Origin: Embleya hyalina
Lineage (GTDB): Bacteria; Actinomycetota; Actinomycetes; Streptomycetales; Streptomycetaceae
Length of the DNA: 64,000 nucleotides
Assembly (NCBI RefSeq): GCF_003967355.1
Contig: NZ_BIFH01000029.1
Coordinates: forward strand, 124,001 to 188,000
Direction: 5' to 3'
In this document: positions 53,332 to 62,334 of the stretch, in pieces
Layout of the letters: each line of letters begins with the position of its first letter
How positions within the stretch are numbered: position 1 is the stretch's first letter
Made by a program: the position numbers and the translations under genes
Notes under the pieces: model-generated
What the model was told of the DNA's origin: nothing
Databases searched by the model: none
Seen by the model: only the letters and a program-made list of their open reading frames with translations

Positions 53332-54303
53332 TCATCCCCTCTTCGCGATGCGCACCGCGCGCATGCCGAGAATGGGTTCCAGCACACCCTGGGGGTGGGG
53401 CGGTCCGTCGAGGCGGTTCCCGTGCGGGTCGACGTTGCGGCAACTCTCCGGGTCGATCCGGCCCGCAGAGCGGCGAAAGCCCGCCGCCGAGGTCGCGTAG
53501 TAGCGGATCCGGCCGAAACGCCGCTCCAGGATGCCCGGCAATTCGGCGGCGGCCCGGTTCGGGCAGGGCCCGTCGCGCTCGCACAACCGGCGGAAGTACG
53601 CCTCGGGGTCGCGCACCCGGACCCGGCCGTCGCGGCCCAACTCGGCCCAGGCACCCAGGCGGGCCTCCCGATACAGCGTCATGTCGTCGATCTTGGTGAC
53701 GCACACGGCCGGTTCGAAGGGCAACAGGCCGCGGGGGTCGGTGCGCGGTTGGAGGTCGGCGGCGGCTTCGGTGAGCAGGCGCTCCAGCGCGCGTACCGCG
53801 TCCTCGCCCGCGCCGCTCGCGTCGGTGGGATCGAACAGCACGATCAGGCCAGTGCAGTCGGCCAGGGTCCGCTTGACCGCGTCGCGCCGGGTGCTCGGGT
53901 CCGGCAACTCGGTGATCGTGGCCACGAATCGGGAGTGGTCGGTGAGCCGGTGCAGCGACGCGACGCGCGGGTCGCGCCGGAAGAGGAAGCGGTATCGCGT
54001 CGGCTCGGCGGTATCGCGCGTGTCGGGCCCGCCCGGGAACCGGTGTTCGCGCAGCAGCGCGTCGTCGGTGTGCCGAAGGAAGCGCTGGGTGGCGTCGTCC
54101 GTTCCGAACACCTTCCACCGGGGCGGGTGGTCTCGGCCGGTGCCGCCGTGCCCGAGTCCGCGTGCGCGCTCCTCGGCGGCCTCGGGGACCATCGCGACGA
54201 ACGTGGTGCGGCCCGATCCCGGCGCGCCCCACAGGGCAATCCGCTTCTCCAGGACCGCGCCGCCGGTCGGCTCGCCGTCCCCGATCCCGTACGGCCGCGT
54301 CAT
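53332..54303 (-). CDS. P-loop GTPase-like protein with altered Walker A (Lys to Arg)
   Basis: A 323-residue protein with a P-loop near the N-terminus, RIALWGAPGSGRTTF (residues 21-35). The consensus GxxxxGK[S/T] Lys is Arg32 (codon CGC). Other GTPase landmarks: TELPDPS as a switch-like region, DCTGLIVLFDPTD, and TKID (CVTKIDDM, about residue 200), the guanine-specificity motif. This resembles the GTPases that accompany GAP1-type proteins, and a GAP1-like protein lies two genes downstream. Its ATG overlaps the stop of the zinc-ribbon gene (ATGA). Loss of the Lys may slow hydrolysis or make the switch nucleotide-binding only. Confidence 0.75.
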   Translation of the reverse strand: MTRPYGIGDGEPTGGAVLEKRIALWGAPGSGRTTFVAMVPEAAEERARGLGHGGTGRDHPPRWKVFGTDDATQRFLRHTDDALLREHRFPGGPDTRDTAEPTRYRFLFRRDPRVASLHRLTDHSRFVATITELPDPSTRRDAVKRTLADCTGLIVLFDPTDASGAGEDAVRALERLLTEAAADLQPRTDPRGLLPFEPAVCVTKIDDMTLYREARLGAWAELGRDGRVRVRDPEAYFRRLCERDGPCPNRAAAELPGILERRFGRIRYYATSAAGFRRSAGRIDPESCRNVDPHGNRLDGPPHPQGVLEPILGMRAVRIAKRG

Positions 54304-56267
54304 CGGCGCACCCCTTTCCCGCCCGACTCGGCGGCCGACGGCCCGGTGTTCACGTCGAGCAGCAGCGGCGCGCCGGTGGTGCCCGTCAGCGCGGCGTGGC
54401 CGAACCGCAGCAGGTCGGCGGGCGTGGTGCGGTCGAGTGTGAAACACCCGTCGGCGCCCAGCAGTCGCCACGCCTTCAGGGTGCGATCGTGCACCCGGGG
54501 GTCCGCCGCGCCCGGGTACCCGGGGTCGTCGGTCACCAGCAGGTGGCGATCGCCCGGCCGGGCCGCCCGTCGGGCCGTCAGGTCCGCGTCCCATCGGCCG
54601 CCGCCGTACGCCTGCGCCGGGTCGAGGCCCTGCACATAGGGGTGCGGGCCGCGCAGGCCGACGGTCACCACGAGGGTGTGCCGACTCGTCCGCCGACCGA
54701 GCGGGTCGGTGCGCAGCAGCGCGCACACCCGCTCCAGAGGTGCGGCGTACGGGTCCACCGCGGGTGTCCCGACCCAGTCGGCGATCGCCGCCCGCGTCGT
54801 GTCGGGCGGGGCGAAGTCGACCCGGCGCAGCGGGTCGTGACGGCTGCGCCGGGGACGGGGGTGGTCGTCGTAGCCGAGCACGGCGGCCTGCTCCCAGCGT
54901 GTCGACCGGTCCGCGCGGGCCGCCTCGGCGAGCAGCGCGCGGACGAGGGCGAGCCGGGCGGCGGTCTGTTCGGGGGTGCCGCCCAACTCGACCACGCAGA
55001 GGAGGTCGTGGGCGGTCGGCGGGGCCGGCTGCCAGAAGGGACGGGGCAGCGCGGCGACGGTGGTCGGCCGCCCCGCCGGCCGAACGTCGGTTCGACCGGC
55101 CCCCAGCACCCAGGCGGCCCCGCCGGAGGGGGTGATGTCCACCCGTCCCGGCCCGATCATCCGCACGGTGAGCCGGACTTCGCCGGGCGGCGCGAACACG
55201 GTGATCCGTTCCAGTTCGGACCACTCGGCGGGGTCGGCCGTGTCGGCGACCGCCACCGCGACGTCGTGCCCGTCCGGGCCTTCGCCGCGCAGGCCGAGGG
55301 TGATCTCGGCGAGCGGGGGGCCGTCGGCCGCACCCGGCGTCGCGCCTCGATCGAGGAGCACGGTCGGGTGGTCCCGGGTCGCGTCCCCCGGTCCCGGGTC
55401 GACGCCGACCAGGTGGAGCGGGTGGCGGGCGGGCACGTCGAGGGCCAACAGTTCGATCAGGGCGGGGAGTTCGATGCTCTCGTCCTCGAGGCAACCGCCG
55501 CCGAGCACGGCGGCCGGCGGCAACTGCTCCCGCACCACCTCGGTCGCGAGCGCGCACCAGGCCCACGCCGGGCGGCGTTCCACCAGCACCAGGGCCCAGG
55601 CCCGCTCCCAGGGGTGGTCCGGCAGCGCGCGCCAGCCGCTCGTGTCGGCCCAGTTCCTCCGCAACGTCGACCGGGCCCGGGCGGCCAGCGCCTCGGGAGC
55701 CTCGGCCGTGCCCACGGCGGGTCGTCGACCCACCCCGCCGGCCAGGGTCAGGTCACGGGCCGCGTCGTCCTCGGGCAGCCAGGGCACCACCTCGCGCCAG
55801 TCGTGGCGGGTCCGGTTGGCCGAGGGCGCGCTGACGAAGCCGCGTTCGTCGAGCGTCACCCACTGCGCGGCCAGGTACCGGGTCCCGATGTCCACGAACA
55901 GCACCAGGTCCAGTTCGCCGGCGGTCAGCGCGGTGAGCAGGGTGAGCGCCGCGGCCCGTCCGGTCCCCGGGACCGGTTCGACGGCGGCCGACGGAGCCTC
56001 GACGACCACCGGGCCGAACCTGACCAGATCGGCCAGCGCACGGGGCACCTCGGTCAACCCGCGCGCCGACGCCACCCGGAGCACCGCCGCGTGATCGAAG
56101 GCCCGCGCGGCGTCCCGGTAGGCGGTGGGCCCGGGATCGGCCGGCGGCCACGCGCAGGTCCGGCAAGCGCCCACGACCGGAGCCGGACCCCAGCAGACGG
56201 GGCACACCGCCTCCGGGAGCGAGTACTCGTCGCCCGGCGCGCGCGGACCCGTCGACGCCGTGCTCAC
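54300..56267 (-). CDS. Zinc-ribbon protein of the vWA/GTPase island
   Basis: A 655-residue cytoplasmic protein of unknown family. The N-terminus carries a Cys4 zinc ribbon (C22, C25, C35, C38 in CPVCWGPAPVVGACRTC). The next region contains ELDLVLFVDIGTRYLAAQWVTLD, a central beta-rich part (VRLTVRMIGPGRVDITPSGGAAWVLG), and a C-terminal alpha/beta part (TLVVTVGLRGPHPYV, HLLVTDDPGYPG). No signal peptide or helix. GTG start; its ribosome site is weak. First gene of the downstream transcription unit of the island, with a sigma-70-like promoter about 160 bases upstream, and translationally coupled to the GTPase gene. A regulatory or adaptor role is an inference only. Confidence 0.7.
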   Translation of the reverse strand: MSTASTGPRAPGDEYSLPEAVCPVCWGPAPVVGACRTCAWPPADPGPTAYRDAARAFDHAAVLRVASARGLTEVPRALADLVRFGPVVVEAPSAAVEPVPGTGRAAALTLLTALTAGELDLVLFVDIGTRYLAAQWVTLDERGFVSAPSANRTRHDWREVVPWLPEDDAARDLTLAGGVGRRPAVGTAEAPEALAARARSTLRRNWADTSGWRALPDHPWERAWALVLVERRPAWAWCALATEVVREQLPPAAVLGGGCLEDESIELPALIELLALDVPARHPLHLVGVDPGPGDATRDHPTVLLDRGATPGAADGPPLAEITLGLRGEGPDGHDVAVAVADTADPAEWSELERITVFAPPGEVRLTVRMIGPGRVDITPSGGAAWVLGAGRTDVRPAGRPTTVAALPRPFWQPAPPTAHDLLCVVELGGTPEQTAARLALVRALLAEAARADRSTRWEQAAVLGYDDHPRPRRSRHDPLRRVDFAPPDTTRAAIADWVGTPAVDPYAAPLERVCALLRTDPLGRRTSRHTLVVTVGLRGPHPYVQGLDPAQAYGGGRWDADLTARRAARPGDRHLLVTDDPGYPGAADPRVHDRTLKAWRLLGADGCFTLDRTTPADLLRFGHAALTGTTGAPLLLDVNTGPSAAESGGKGVRR

Positions 56268-56429
56268 CGGTCACCGGCCCGTCGCTGAACTCCCGGCACG
56301 AATCCCCCCGTTCGTCCCTTCCGGAGCGCCCCGCCGACGCCTCACCGGTCGTGGAGCCCCGGGTGCGTCGACACCGCGGGTCGACGAACGACCCTGCGCG
56401 CGGTGACGACCACTTACCCGCAGTGGCCG

Positions 56430-56458
56430 ATCGTAGTCCCGCGCATGGCCGAGTCGAA
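56430..56458 (-). promoter_or_regulatory. Sigma-70-like promoter of the GTPase/vWA unit
   Basis: Reading on the minus strand, TTCGAC (56458-56453) and TACGAT (56435-56430) are separated by exactly 17 bases, a good HrdB-type promoter. Expected transcription start is near 56423, giving a leader of about 155 bases before the GTG at 56267. It splits the island into two transcription units. Confidence 0.5.
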
Positions 56459-56512
56459 GCGTTTCCCATGGGTTGTGATCAGTCGTCCGCCGGCCCGTGA
56501 TCCGACCGATGG

Positions 56513-59224
56513 TCAGTCGACCACCACCGGTCCTTCCAGCGACGTCACCGTGCCGTCGAGCCCGGCGAGGATCAGTCGCCCCCGCGCGGCGACCGCCACG
56601 GACACCCCCACCTCGGAACGGATTTCGGCCAGCCGACGACCGGTGGCCAGGTCGTAGGTACGGATGCCCCCGGCCGCGCCGGCCACATGGACCAGCCCGT
56701 CCGCCAGGGTCACCCGCAGCCCGGGTTGCGGCACGTCGACGGTGCGCCATGCCCGACGTCCCGACTCGGCGTCGAACGCGTGCAGGAGACCGTCGGTGCT
56801 CACCGCCACCACCGACCCGGCGCCGATCCCGGGCGTGCTCAACACCCCGCCCGGCAGTCGCGCCCGCCAGGCGATCCCTCCATCGGCCCAGCGCAGCGCC
56901 GCGATCCCGGCGGTGGCGAGCGGGACGTACACGTGCCGTTCGTCGGCCACCGGGGCGGCGTGCACGGCTTCGGACAAGTCCCGCGACCACGAGGCGAATT
57001 CCGAGCGCGCACGCCACGCCCTGGCCCGGCCCGCCCGATCCACCACCGCGGTCCGATCCCCCGAGACACACAGTCCGGCCGGTATGCCCGAGCCCGTCCC
57101 CGCGAGCTCCGTCGTGGCGTTCGCGCCGTCGAGCCACACGACGCGGCCGTCCAGAGTGACGACGAACAGCCCGTCCGCACCGACCGGCCCCGGCACCAGC
57201 GCCACCACGGCGGCGGTGCCGACCCGCACCACCGCGTCCGGCGCGGACCTCCTCGTCGGGTCGTACCGATAGAGCCCACCGTCGTCGTGCCCCGCCCACA
57301 CCCGCCCCGACGCCACCACCGGCGCACACCGCGACGGCGTGCCCGGGTGAACCGTCCATCGAGCCATCCCCGTCAGCGGATCGAGGACCATCAGCGTCCC
57401 CGCCACGTCCTGCACCACGATCAGCCCGTCCGTGACCACCGGCCGTGCCCGGATCCAGTGGCCCATCCGCGCGGTCCACGCCCGGGTCAGCTCGCGCCGG
57501 CGCAACATCGGACCGTTCGCCCGGGCCTCCAGGCGTCGGGCCCGGGGCCGGTAGTCGGGTCCGAGGCGATCCAGCAGCGTCGCGCCGACCCGGGCGAGCG
57601 GGCGGCTGTGCGGGCCCAGCAGGCCGACCGCGGCGGGCTCGCGCGCGGTGAGCAGGTCCCGGAAGTCGAACTCGGCGTGGCCGTTGCGCTCGTGCAGGAA
57701 GTCGGCGACCCGGAAGTACACCTCCAGGGCCGACCGTCGGCTCATCGCGGTCAGCAACGTCTCCCGGACCTGCTCGTCCAGGTCGTACACGACGTCGTCC
57801 GGTCGCGCCGCCTCGTCCCGGTCCGGCGACTCGACCAGCAGGCCGCTCAGCATCACCTCGGCGGCGAACGCGGGGTCCTCCTGCGCGAGTACCGCCGATT
57901 GCACGACGCGCATCGTGGCCGGGCTGATCGGCGCGGCGGCGAGTTTCCCGAGCAGTTCGACGGCGTCCGGGGAGGCGCCGGCGCGGAATTCGGCGAGCCG
58001 TACCGCAGGTGTGCGCCGGTCCTCGGCCGGCACCGGGGTCGGCGCGGGCCCGGCCGCCGGCCCGCGCGGATCGAGCACCCACGCGGGGCCGGCGAACTCG
58101 CGACCACGCTCGTCGGTGATCATCCGGGCCCAGCGGGAGAGTTCGCTCCACCGACCGGCTCGGCGATCGGCCGGGTCGTCCGCCCACAGGCCCTCGGGGT
58201 GCAGGCCGATCAGCGGGACGGCGACCCGCTCGGGCGGGCCCGTCCAGCGGGTGGTGTGCCGGATCCGAAAGGCCGATCGGCGGGCGGCGCCCGCGCCTCG
58301 GCTGCGGAAGACCACCGGGGTGGACGGGATCCGCGCGCGATCCCACCAACGTTTGGGCAGCAGGTTCAGCAGCACCACGGGACACTGCTTCGCCCACGAG
58401 GCGAGCATGGCCGAGGTCTGCGGGTGGGACCAGGCGCGGCCGACCCCGTCGGTGATCACCATGATGATCCGCCGTCCGGTGGGGCCGACCGGTGCGGCGG
58501 GTTGGGCCGGGGTGCCGAACGGTGTGCGCAGTACCGCACGGCCGGGTACGTCGGTGTCGAGGGACCAGGAACGCACCGCGCGAAACGTGCCGTTCCCGCC
58601 CACGAGTCGGGTGAACTCGGCGAGCAATCGTCGCCACGGGGCGATCGAGGGCGCGGTGTCCACGACGAGGGCGAGTTCGAACCAGCGTTCCCGGGCCGGG
58701 TCGAGCACCGGCACGATCAGGTCGGTCAGCGCCGCGTGTTCCGCGGTGGCCTCCTCGTCCAGGACCACCGCGTCGGGCGCGGCGCCGTGGTGGCGCAACC
58801 TGCGCAGCAGGCCGGCGAGTTCGAGCCGGTCGGGCAGGACCGAGGCGGCCGGCGGCCGGGCCTCGCCGAGCCATGCGGGCAGGCGCGGTGCGGCCGTGCC
58901 CGCCGGGCCGGCGCCGATCCGCTCGATCGACTCGACGGAGTCGGGCACGGCGGTGAAGGCGAGGGAGGTCTCCGGGCGGGGGCCGCGCACCGCCGGCGGC
59001 GGGCGGCGCGCGATCGGCGCGGGCGGGGACTCCGGTCCGGCCGGGGGCTCCGGTCCGGGCGGGACCGGCGGCGCGGGCCCGGGAGCCGGGGGCGCCGGGC
59101 CGGCCGGTGCCGCGGTGTCGGCCGCCGCACCGGGCGGGCTGGCTCTCGTACCGATCACGGCGTTCAACCACGCCCAGTCCAGGACCGCGTCGACGGTGAC
59201 CCCGGCGGGGTCCTCCTCCGCCAT
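56513..59224 (-). CDS. SAV_2336-type vWA-like protein with C-terminal beta-propeller
   Basis: A 903-residue protein. A short N-terminal segment (VTVDAVLDWAWLNAVIG) and a long Pro/Gly/Ala linker (about 25-100) precede a vWA-like domain starting ELALVVDTAPSIAPW (about 188), where the MIDAS is only partly preserved (DTAPS). The core RIIMVITDGVGRAWSHPQT and PVVLLNLLPKRWWDR matches SAV_2336 N-terminal-domain proteins of streptomycetes. A helical part follows, then from about 580 a PQQ-like beta-propeller with repeated VVTDGLIVVQDVAGTLMVLD and LVHVAGAAGGIRTYDLATG blades. ATG 3 bases after the MoxR stop. Likely the vWA partner of the MoxR ATPase, with the propeller as a ligand or protein sensor. Confidence 0.82.
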   Translation of the reverse strand: MAEEDPAGVTVDAVLDWAWLNAVIGTRASPPGAAADTAAPAGPAPPAPGPAPPVPPGPEPPAGPESPPAPIARRPPPAVRGPRPETSLAFTAVPDSVESIERIGAGPAGTAAPRLPAWLGEARPPAASVLPDRLELAGLLRRLRHHGAAPDAVVLDEEATAEHAALTDLIVPVLDPARERWFELALVVDTAPSIAPWRRLLAEFTRLVGGNGTFRAVRSWSLDTDVPGRAVLRTPFGTPAQPAAPVGPTGRRIIMVITDGVGRAWSHPQTSAMLASWAKQCPVVLLNLLPKRWWDRARIPSTPVVFRSRGAGAARRSAFRIRHTTRWTGPPERVAVPLIGLHPEGLWADDPADRRAGRWSELSRWARMITDERGREFAGPAWVLDPRGPAAGPAPTPVPAEDRRTPAVRLAEFRAGASPDAVELLGKLAAAPISPATMRVVQSAVLAQEDPAFAAEVMLSGLLVESPDRDEAARPDDVVYDLDEQVRETLLTAMSRRSALEVYFRVADFLHERNGHAEFDFRDLLTAREPAAVGLLGPHSRPLARVGATLLDRLGPDYRPRARRLEARANGPMLRRRELTRAWTARMGHWIRARPVVTDGLIVVQDVAGTLMVLDPLTGMARWTVHPGTPSRCAPVVASGRVWAGHDDGGLYRYDPTRRSAPDAVVRVGTAAVVALVPGPVGADGLFVVTLDGRVVWLDGANATTELAGTGSGIPAGLCVSGDRTAVVDRAGRARAWRARSEFASWSRDLSEAVHAAPVADERHVYVPLATAGIAALRWADGGIAWRARLPGGVLSTPGIGAGSVVAVSTDGLLHAFDAESGRRAWRTVDVPQPGLRVTLADGLVHVAGAAGGIRTYDLATGRRLAEIRSEVGVSVAVAARGRLILAGLDGTVTSLEGPVVVD

Positions 59225-59227
59225 CGC

Positions 59228-60325
59228 TCATCCCCCGTCCAGGTCGTGGAACAGGAGGGTGGCCAGTGTGTCGTTGGTGGGCAGGTGGTCGGCGGGCTCG
59301 ACGCGCTCCCGGATCCGGTCGCGGAACTGCATCGCGTTGAGCAGTTGGTCCGGGGAGAGCAGCGGCCCGTCGACGCCGTTCGCCAACTCCAGGTAGTGGT
59401 CGAGCAACGACTCGTCGAGGGGCACTCCCTCGGGCAGTCGGCTGCGCACGATGCGCTTGAGCACGTCGCGGTCCGGCGCGCGCAGTTCCAGCGGCACGCA
59501 GCGCCGCCGAAACGCGGCCGGGAAGGCGCGTTCGCCGTTGCTGGTGAGGATGACGATCGGGAACGCGGCGCAGCGCACGGTGCCGTCGCGCACCTCGACC
59601 CGGTCGCCGAAGTCGCCGTCGTACGGTGTCACCCGCGCGCTGCGCAGCCGGGCCCGGCGCAGTTCGGGGATCTCGAAGCCGCCGGTCTCGAATACGTGCA
59701 GCAGGTCGTTGGGCAGGTCGACGTCGCTCTTGTCGATCTCGTCGATCAGCAGCACCCTCGGGTGCGGGCGGCGCAGCAGCGCGTCGCCGAGCGGGCCGAG
59801 GGTGATGTAGGCGCCGATGTCGTCGACGTCGGCGCCGACCGGGCCCGCCGCGCCCTTGGCGCGCAGGTTCATGTCGTGCAGGCGGGCCAGCACGTCGTAC
59901 CCGTACAGCCCCTCGCGCAGGGTGGAGCGGCTGGTGATGCCCCAGTGCAGCACGGGGCCCAGCCGCAGCCGGGTCGCGATGCTGCGGGCCAGGGTGGTCT
60001 TGCCGGTGCCGGGGCGGCCGGTGACCAGGAGCGGCCGGCGCAGATAGATCGCGGCGTTGACGAGGTCGTAGACGTGGCGGGTGCCGTGGAACTCGCCCGA
60101 GTACGGCTCGCCGGCGCGTTCGCCGGGCAGCGCGGCGGGCGCCGGCACGTGGTCCCCGACGTCGTCGGTGCCGAACAGCCGCCACGGCGGCGGAGTCGGG
60201 AGTTCGACCGGGCCGGTCCCGGCGGGGGTCCCGGTCGCGCCGCCGTCGCCGCGGTAGATCCACCACGGCGCGGCGGGCTCCCCCGTGTCGTGGTCCCCGA
60301 CGGTGCCCGTCGTGGCCTGGCTCAT
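59228..60325 (-). CDS. MoxR-family AAA+ ATPase
   Basis: A 365-residue AAA+ ATPase. Walker A GRPGTGKTT (residues 103-111), Walker B VLLIDEIDKSD (191-201), sensor 1 in PIVILTSNGERAFP and the arginine-finger region AFRRRCVPLEL are intact. The first about 80 residues are a Gly/Pro-rich extension ending in PWRLFGTDDVGDHVPAP. MoxR ATPases remodel vWA-protein complexes, and vWA-type genes follow. Its ATG overlaps the stop of the caspase-like gene (ATGA), and the SAV_2336-type gene follows after 3 bases. All NTPase residues are present, so it should be the energy source of the module. Confidence 0.92.
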   Translation of the reverse strand: MSQATTGTVGDHDTGEPAAPWWIYRGDGGATGTPAGTGPVELPTPPPWRLFGTDDVGDHVPAPAALPGERAGEPYSGEFHGTRHVYDLVNAAIYLRRPLLVTGRPGTGKTTLARSIATRLRLGPVLHWGITSRSTLREGLYGYDVLARLHDMNLRAKGAAGPVGADVDDIGAYITLGPLGDALLRRPHPRVLLIDEIDKSDVDLPNDLLHVFETGGFEIPELRRARLRSARVTPYDGDFGDRVEVRDGTVRCAAFPIVILTSNGERAFPAAFRRRCVPLELRAPDRDVLKRIVRSRLPEGVPLDESLLDHYLELANGVDGPLLSPDQLLNAMQFRDRIRERVEPADHLPTNDTLATLLFHDLDGG

Positions 60326-62334
60326 CGCCCGTCCCCCCTGCCCTCCGGGGCGCCGCGCAGCAGTCCCGCCCCCTGCCACGGACGCCAACCGGGATCGTCG
60401 AACAACAGCACGACCCGCTCCGGCGGCGTGGCCCTGCGCCCCAGGGTGCGCCGCAGGAGGGTCACGGCGGAAGGCAATTGGGTCAGGTTTCGGTTCTTTC
60501 GCTCCAGCATCCGGTACAGGTCCCGCCCCACCGCGGCACCGGAGCAGCCGCCGTGCGCGCCGTTCGTGCCGGCGCACGCGTCGGTACAGGTGGTCCCGTG
60601 CGTCCATACCAGGGCCCAGTCGCCGCGGCCGACCGCGGTCTCGACCGTGCCGGGGCGGCCGGGTCGGTACTCCCACCGGTAGTCCTGGAGGAAGCCGACG
60701 GCCTCGTCGTCGCAGTCGTGCCCGCCGCCGCCGCACAGGTGCCGATTCAGGTGCCGCACCGCCGGGTTGGCGCGCAGGTTCGCGGATGCGGCCCAGGTGT
60801 CGTAGTGCATCGGCCGGGCCACGCCGTGCCGCACGATCGGCCGCAGCACCACCTCGTGGTGTTCGCCGAGCACGATGTGGTCGTCGGCGCCGCCGATCCG
60901 GACCGCCTCGAAGGGCTCGTTGAACAGCTCGGTCGGCAGCACCAGTTGCACCCGGGCCTTGGCCAGCGAGGTCCAGCCGGTGCGGATCGTGAGGTAGAAG
61001 TCGGCGAGGTGGTCGTCGAGTCGCTCCCGGGGCAGGCCGTTGCCCGAGGGCAGGCCCGGGGGTGCCTCGAAACGTTCGAGGCCGACGTAGAACCGCGGTT
61101 CGGCGTCGTAGCGCACCCGGCCCGGCCGGTCGGGCGAGTGTTCGTTCTCCCGAATGAACACCACGAGCGTCAGCGGCTGCCGTTCGCGCACCTCGGTCGG
61201 GCGGAACGCGTCGATGTGTCCGGCTTCGCGCAACTGCTCGGCCCATTCGGCGACATGCGTCTGGTGGCATCCGGTGTACAGCCACTCCAGCAGGTGGCGG
61301 ATCGGATGCCGGCCCGGCGGCCCCGGCAGCGACATCAGCGCCTCTCCCCAGGCGAGGAGGTCGGCGCCGGCGAAGACCCACTCGGGCACGCCCCGTTCGC
61401 GCAGGTAGGTGCGCAGCACGGCGGGTTCGCCCGCGCCGATCTCCAGGTCGGCGAGAAGCGCGAGCAGGCGGTGTCGGTACAGGCCGAACTGGTTCTCGGG
61501 ATCGCGCTCGCCCTCGCGCCAGTCGGCGGCGCCGGGGCCGCGATACATCGGTGACTGGCGCAGCGGCCGGCCCCCGGGGCCGCTCGCCGCGAGTCGGGCG
61601 TCGATCTCGTCGAACATCTCGCGAAAGGCCGGCACGGTCAGCGCGTCCGGCCCCCGCAGGGTCAGGTGTTCGATCAGCGCCGTGGTGAACGCGGGCCGCT
61701 GCGCCGGGCGGTAGGCGAACTGGCCGTCGTCGGCGGCGAAGACGGCGGAGATCCGGGCCTTGGCCGACTTGTCGCCCGGGCCGGGCGCGGTCAGGTTCAG
61801 CGCGATGGCCCCGGACCCACCCCGGCGGTCGGCGCAGGTCTCGAAGACCAGGAACTGGTCGACCCGGCGCGGCACCTCGCCGCATCGGGCCAGGAGTTCG
61901 TCGACGCCGATCTCCCGGACCGAGAGCCGGGAGTCGCCCGCCAGGTGGAACGCGGGCAACTCCAGCCACCGCCCACGCGCGTCCAGCCGGCCGTGGCCGG
62001 TCCAGTGCAGCAGGAACCGGTCGCCGTCCCGCCAGTTCTCCCCGAGCCCGCCGATCACCCGCTCGAAGTCGACGTGTTGCAGCTCACCGGGGCCGGCCCC
62101 CGGCCCGACCAGGATCGAATCCGCCGCGATCAGCTCGCGCAGCCGCTCGGCGGTCGGCTTCGACGCGGCCCGCACCGACGCGAGCACGGTGATCCGCTCG
62201 GCACCGGCGGCGCCGCTCGTGTGCAGCCACTCGACCAGTTCCAGGGTCTGCGCGAGCGCGCCCGGCAGATCCCCCGGCCCGTGCTCGTGCGCCGGATAGT
62301 GCTCGACGCAGACGAACAGGGCGTGCACCGTCAC
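60322..62334 (-). CDS. Caspase-like VMAP-family protein
   Basis: A 670-residue protein. The N-terminal domain (about 1-260) looks like a caspase/CHAT-type peptidase: HALFVCVEHYPA with DLPGALAQTLELVEWL, the catalytic His in LLHWTGHG (His114) and the catalytic Cys in FLVFETCADR (Cys167). A helical region (about 285-380) could be an effector-associated adaptor. The C-terminal part (about 390-640, RQPLTLVVFIRENEHSP, IVLGEHHEVVLRPIVRH, ALVWTHGTTCTDACAG) resembles the vWA-MoxR-associated protein (VMAP) C-terminal domain. VMAP systems are a computationally described class of conflict systems pairing VMAP, MoxR and vWA proteins with peptidase effectors. GTG start inside the hydrolase stop (GTGA overlap). 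Confidence 0.78.
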   Translation of the reverse strand: MTVHALFVCVEHYPAHEHGPGDLPGALAQTLELVEWLHTSGAAGAERITVLASVRAASKPTAERLRELIAADSILVGPGAGPGELQHVDFERVIGGLGENWRDGDRFLLHWTGHGRLDARGRWLELPAFHLAGDSRLSVREIGVDELLARCGEVPRRVDQFLVFETCADRRGGSGAIALNLTAPGPGDKSAKARISAVFAADDGQFAYRPAQRPAFTTALIEHLTLRGPDALTVPAFREMFDEIDARLAASGPGGRPLRQSPMYRGPGAADWREGERDPENQFGLYRHRLLALLADLEIGAGEPAVLRTYLRERGVPEWVFAGADLLAWGEALMSLPGPPGRHPIRHLLEWLYTGCHQTHVAEWAEQLREAGHIDAFRPTEVRERQPLTLVVFIRENEHSPDRPGRVRYDAEPRFYVGLERFEAPPGLPSGNGLPRERLDDHLADFYLTIRTGWTSLAKARVQLVLPTELFNEPFEAVRIGGADDHIVLGEHHEVVLRPIVRHGVARPMHYDTWAASANLRANPAVRHLNRHLCGGGGHDCDDEAVGFLQDYRWEYRPGRPGTVETAVGRGDWALVWTHGTTCTDACAGTNGAHGGCSGAAVGRDLYRMLERKNRNLTQLPSAVTLLRRTLGRRATPPERVVLLFDDPGWRPWQGAGLLRGAPEGRGDGR

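Noticed and set aside
47612-54232. A single 2,206-codon minus-strand protein
   Set aside because: The frame runs through unrelated shadow sequence upstream; real homology begins at the GTG at 51439, which has a ribosome site.
56268-56512. Possible gene between the two halves of the conflict island
   Set aside because: No frame with start, ribosome site and domain; a good promoter explains the gap.
47804-60682. Several plus-strand open frames of 900-1,300 codons (47804-50638, 51292-54639, 56687-60682)
   Set aside because: All mirror the conflict-island genes, which have Walker, MIDAS and zinc-ribbon motifs on the minus strand.
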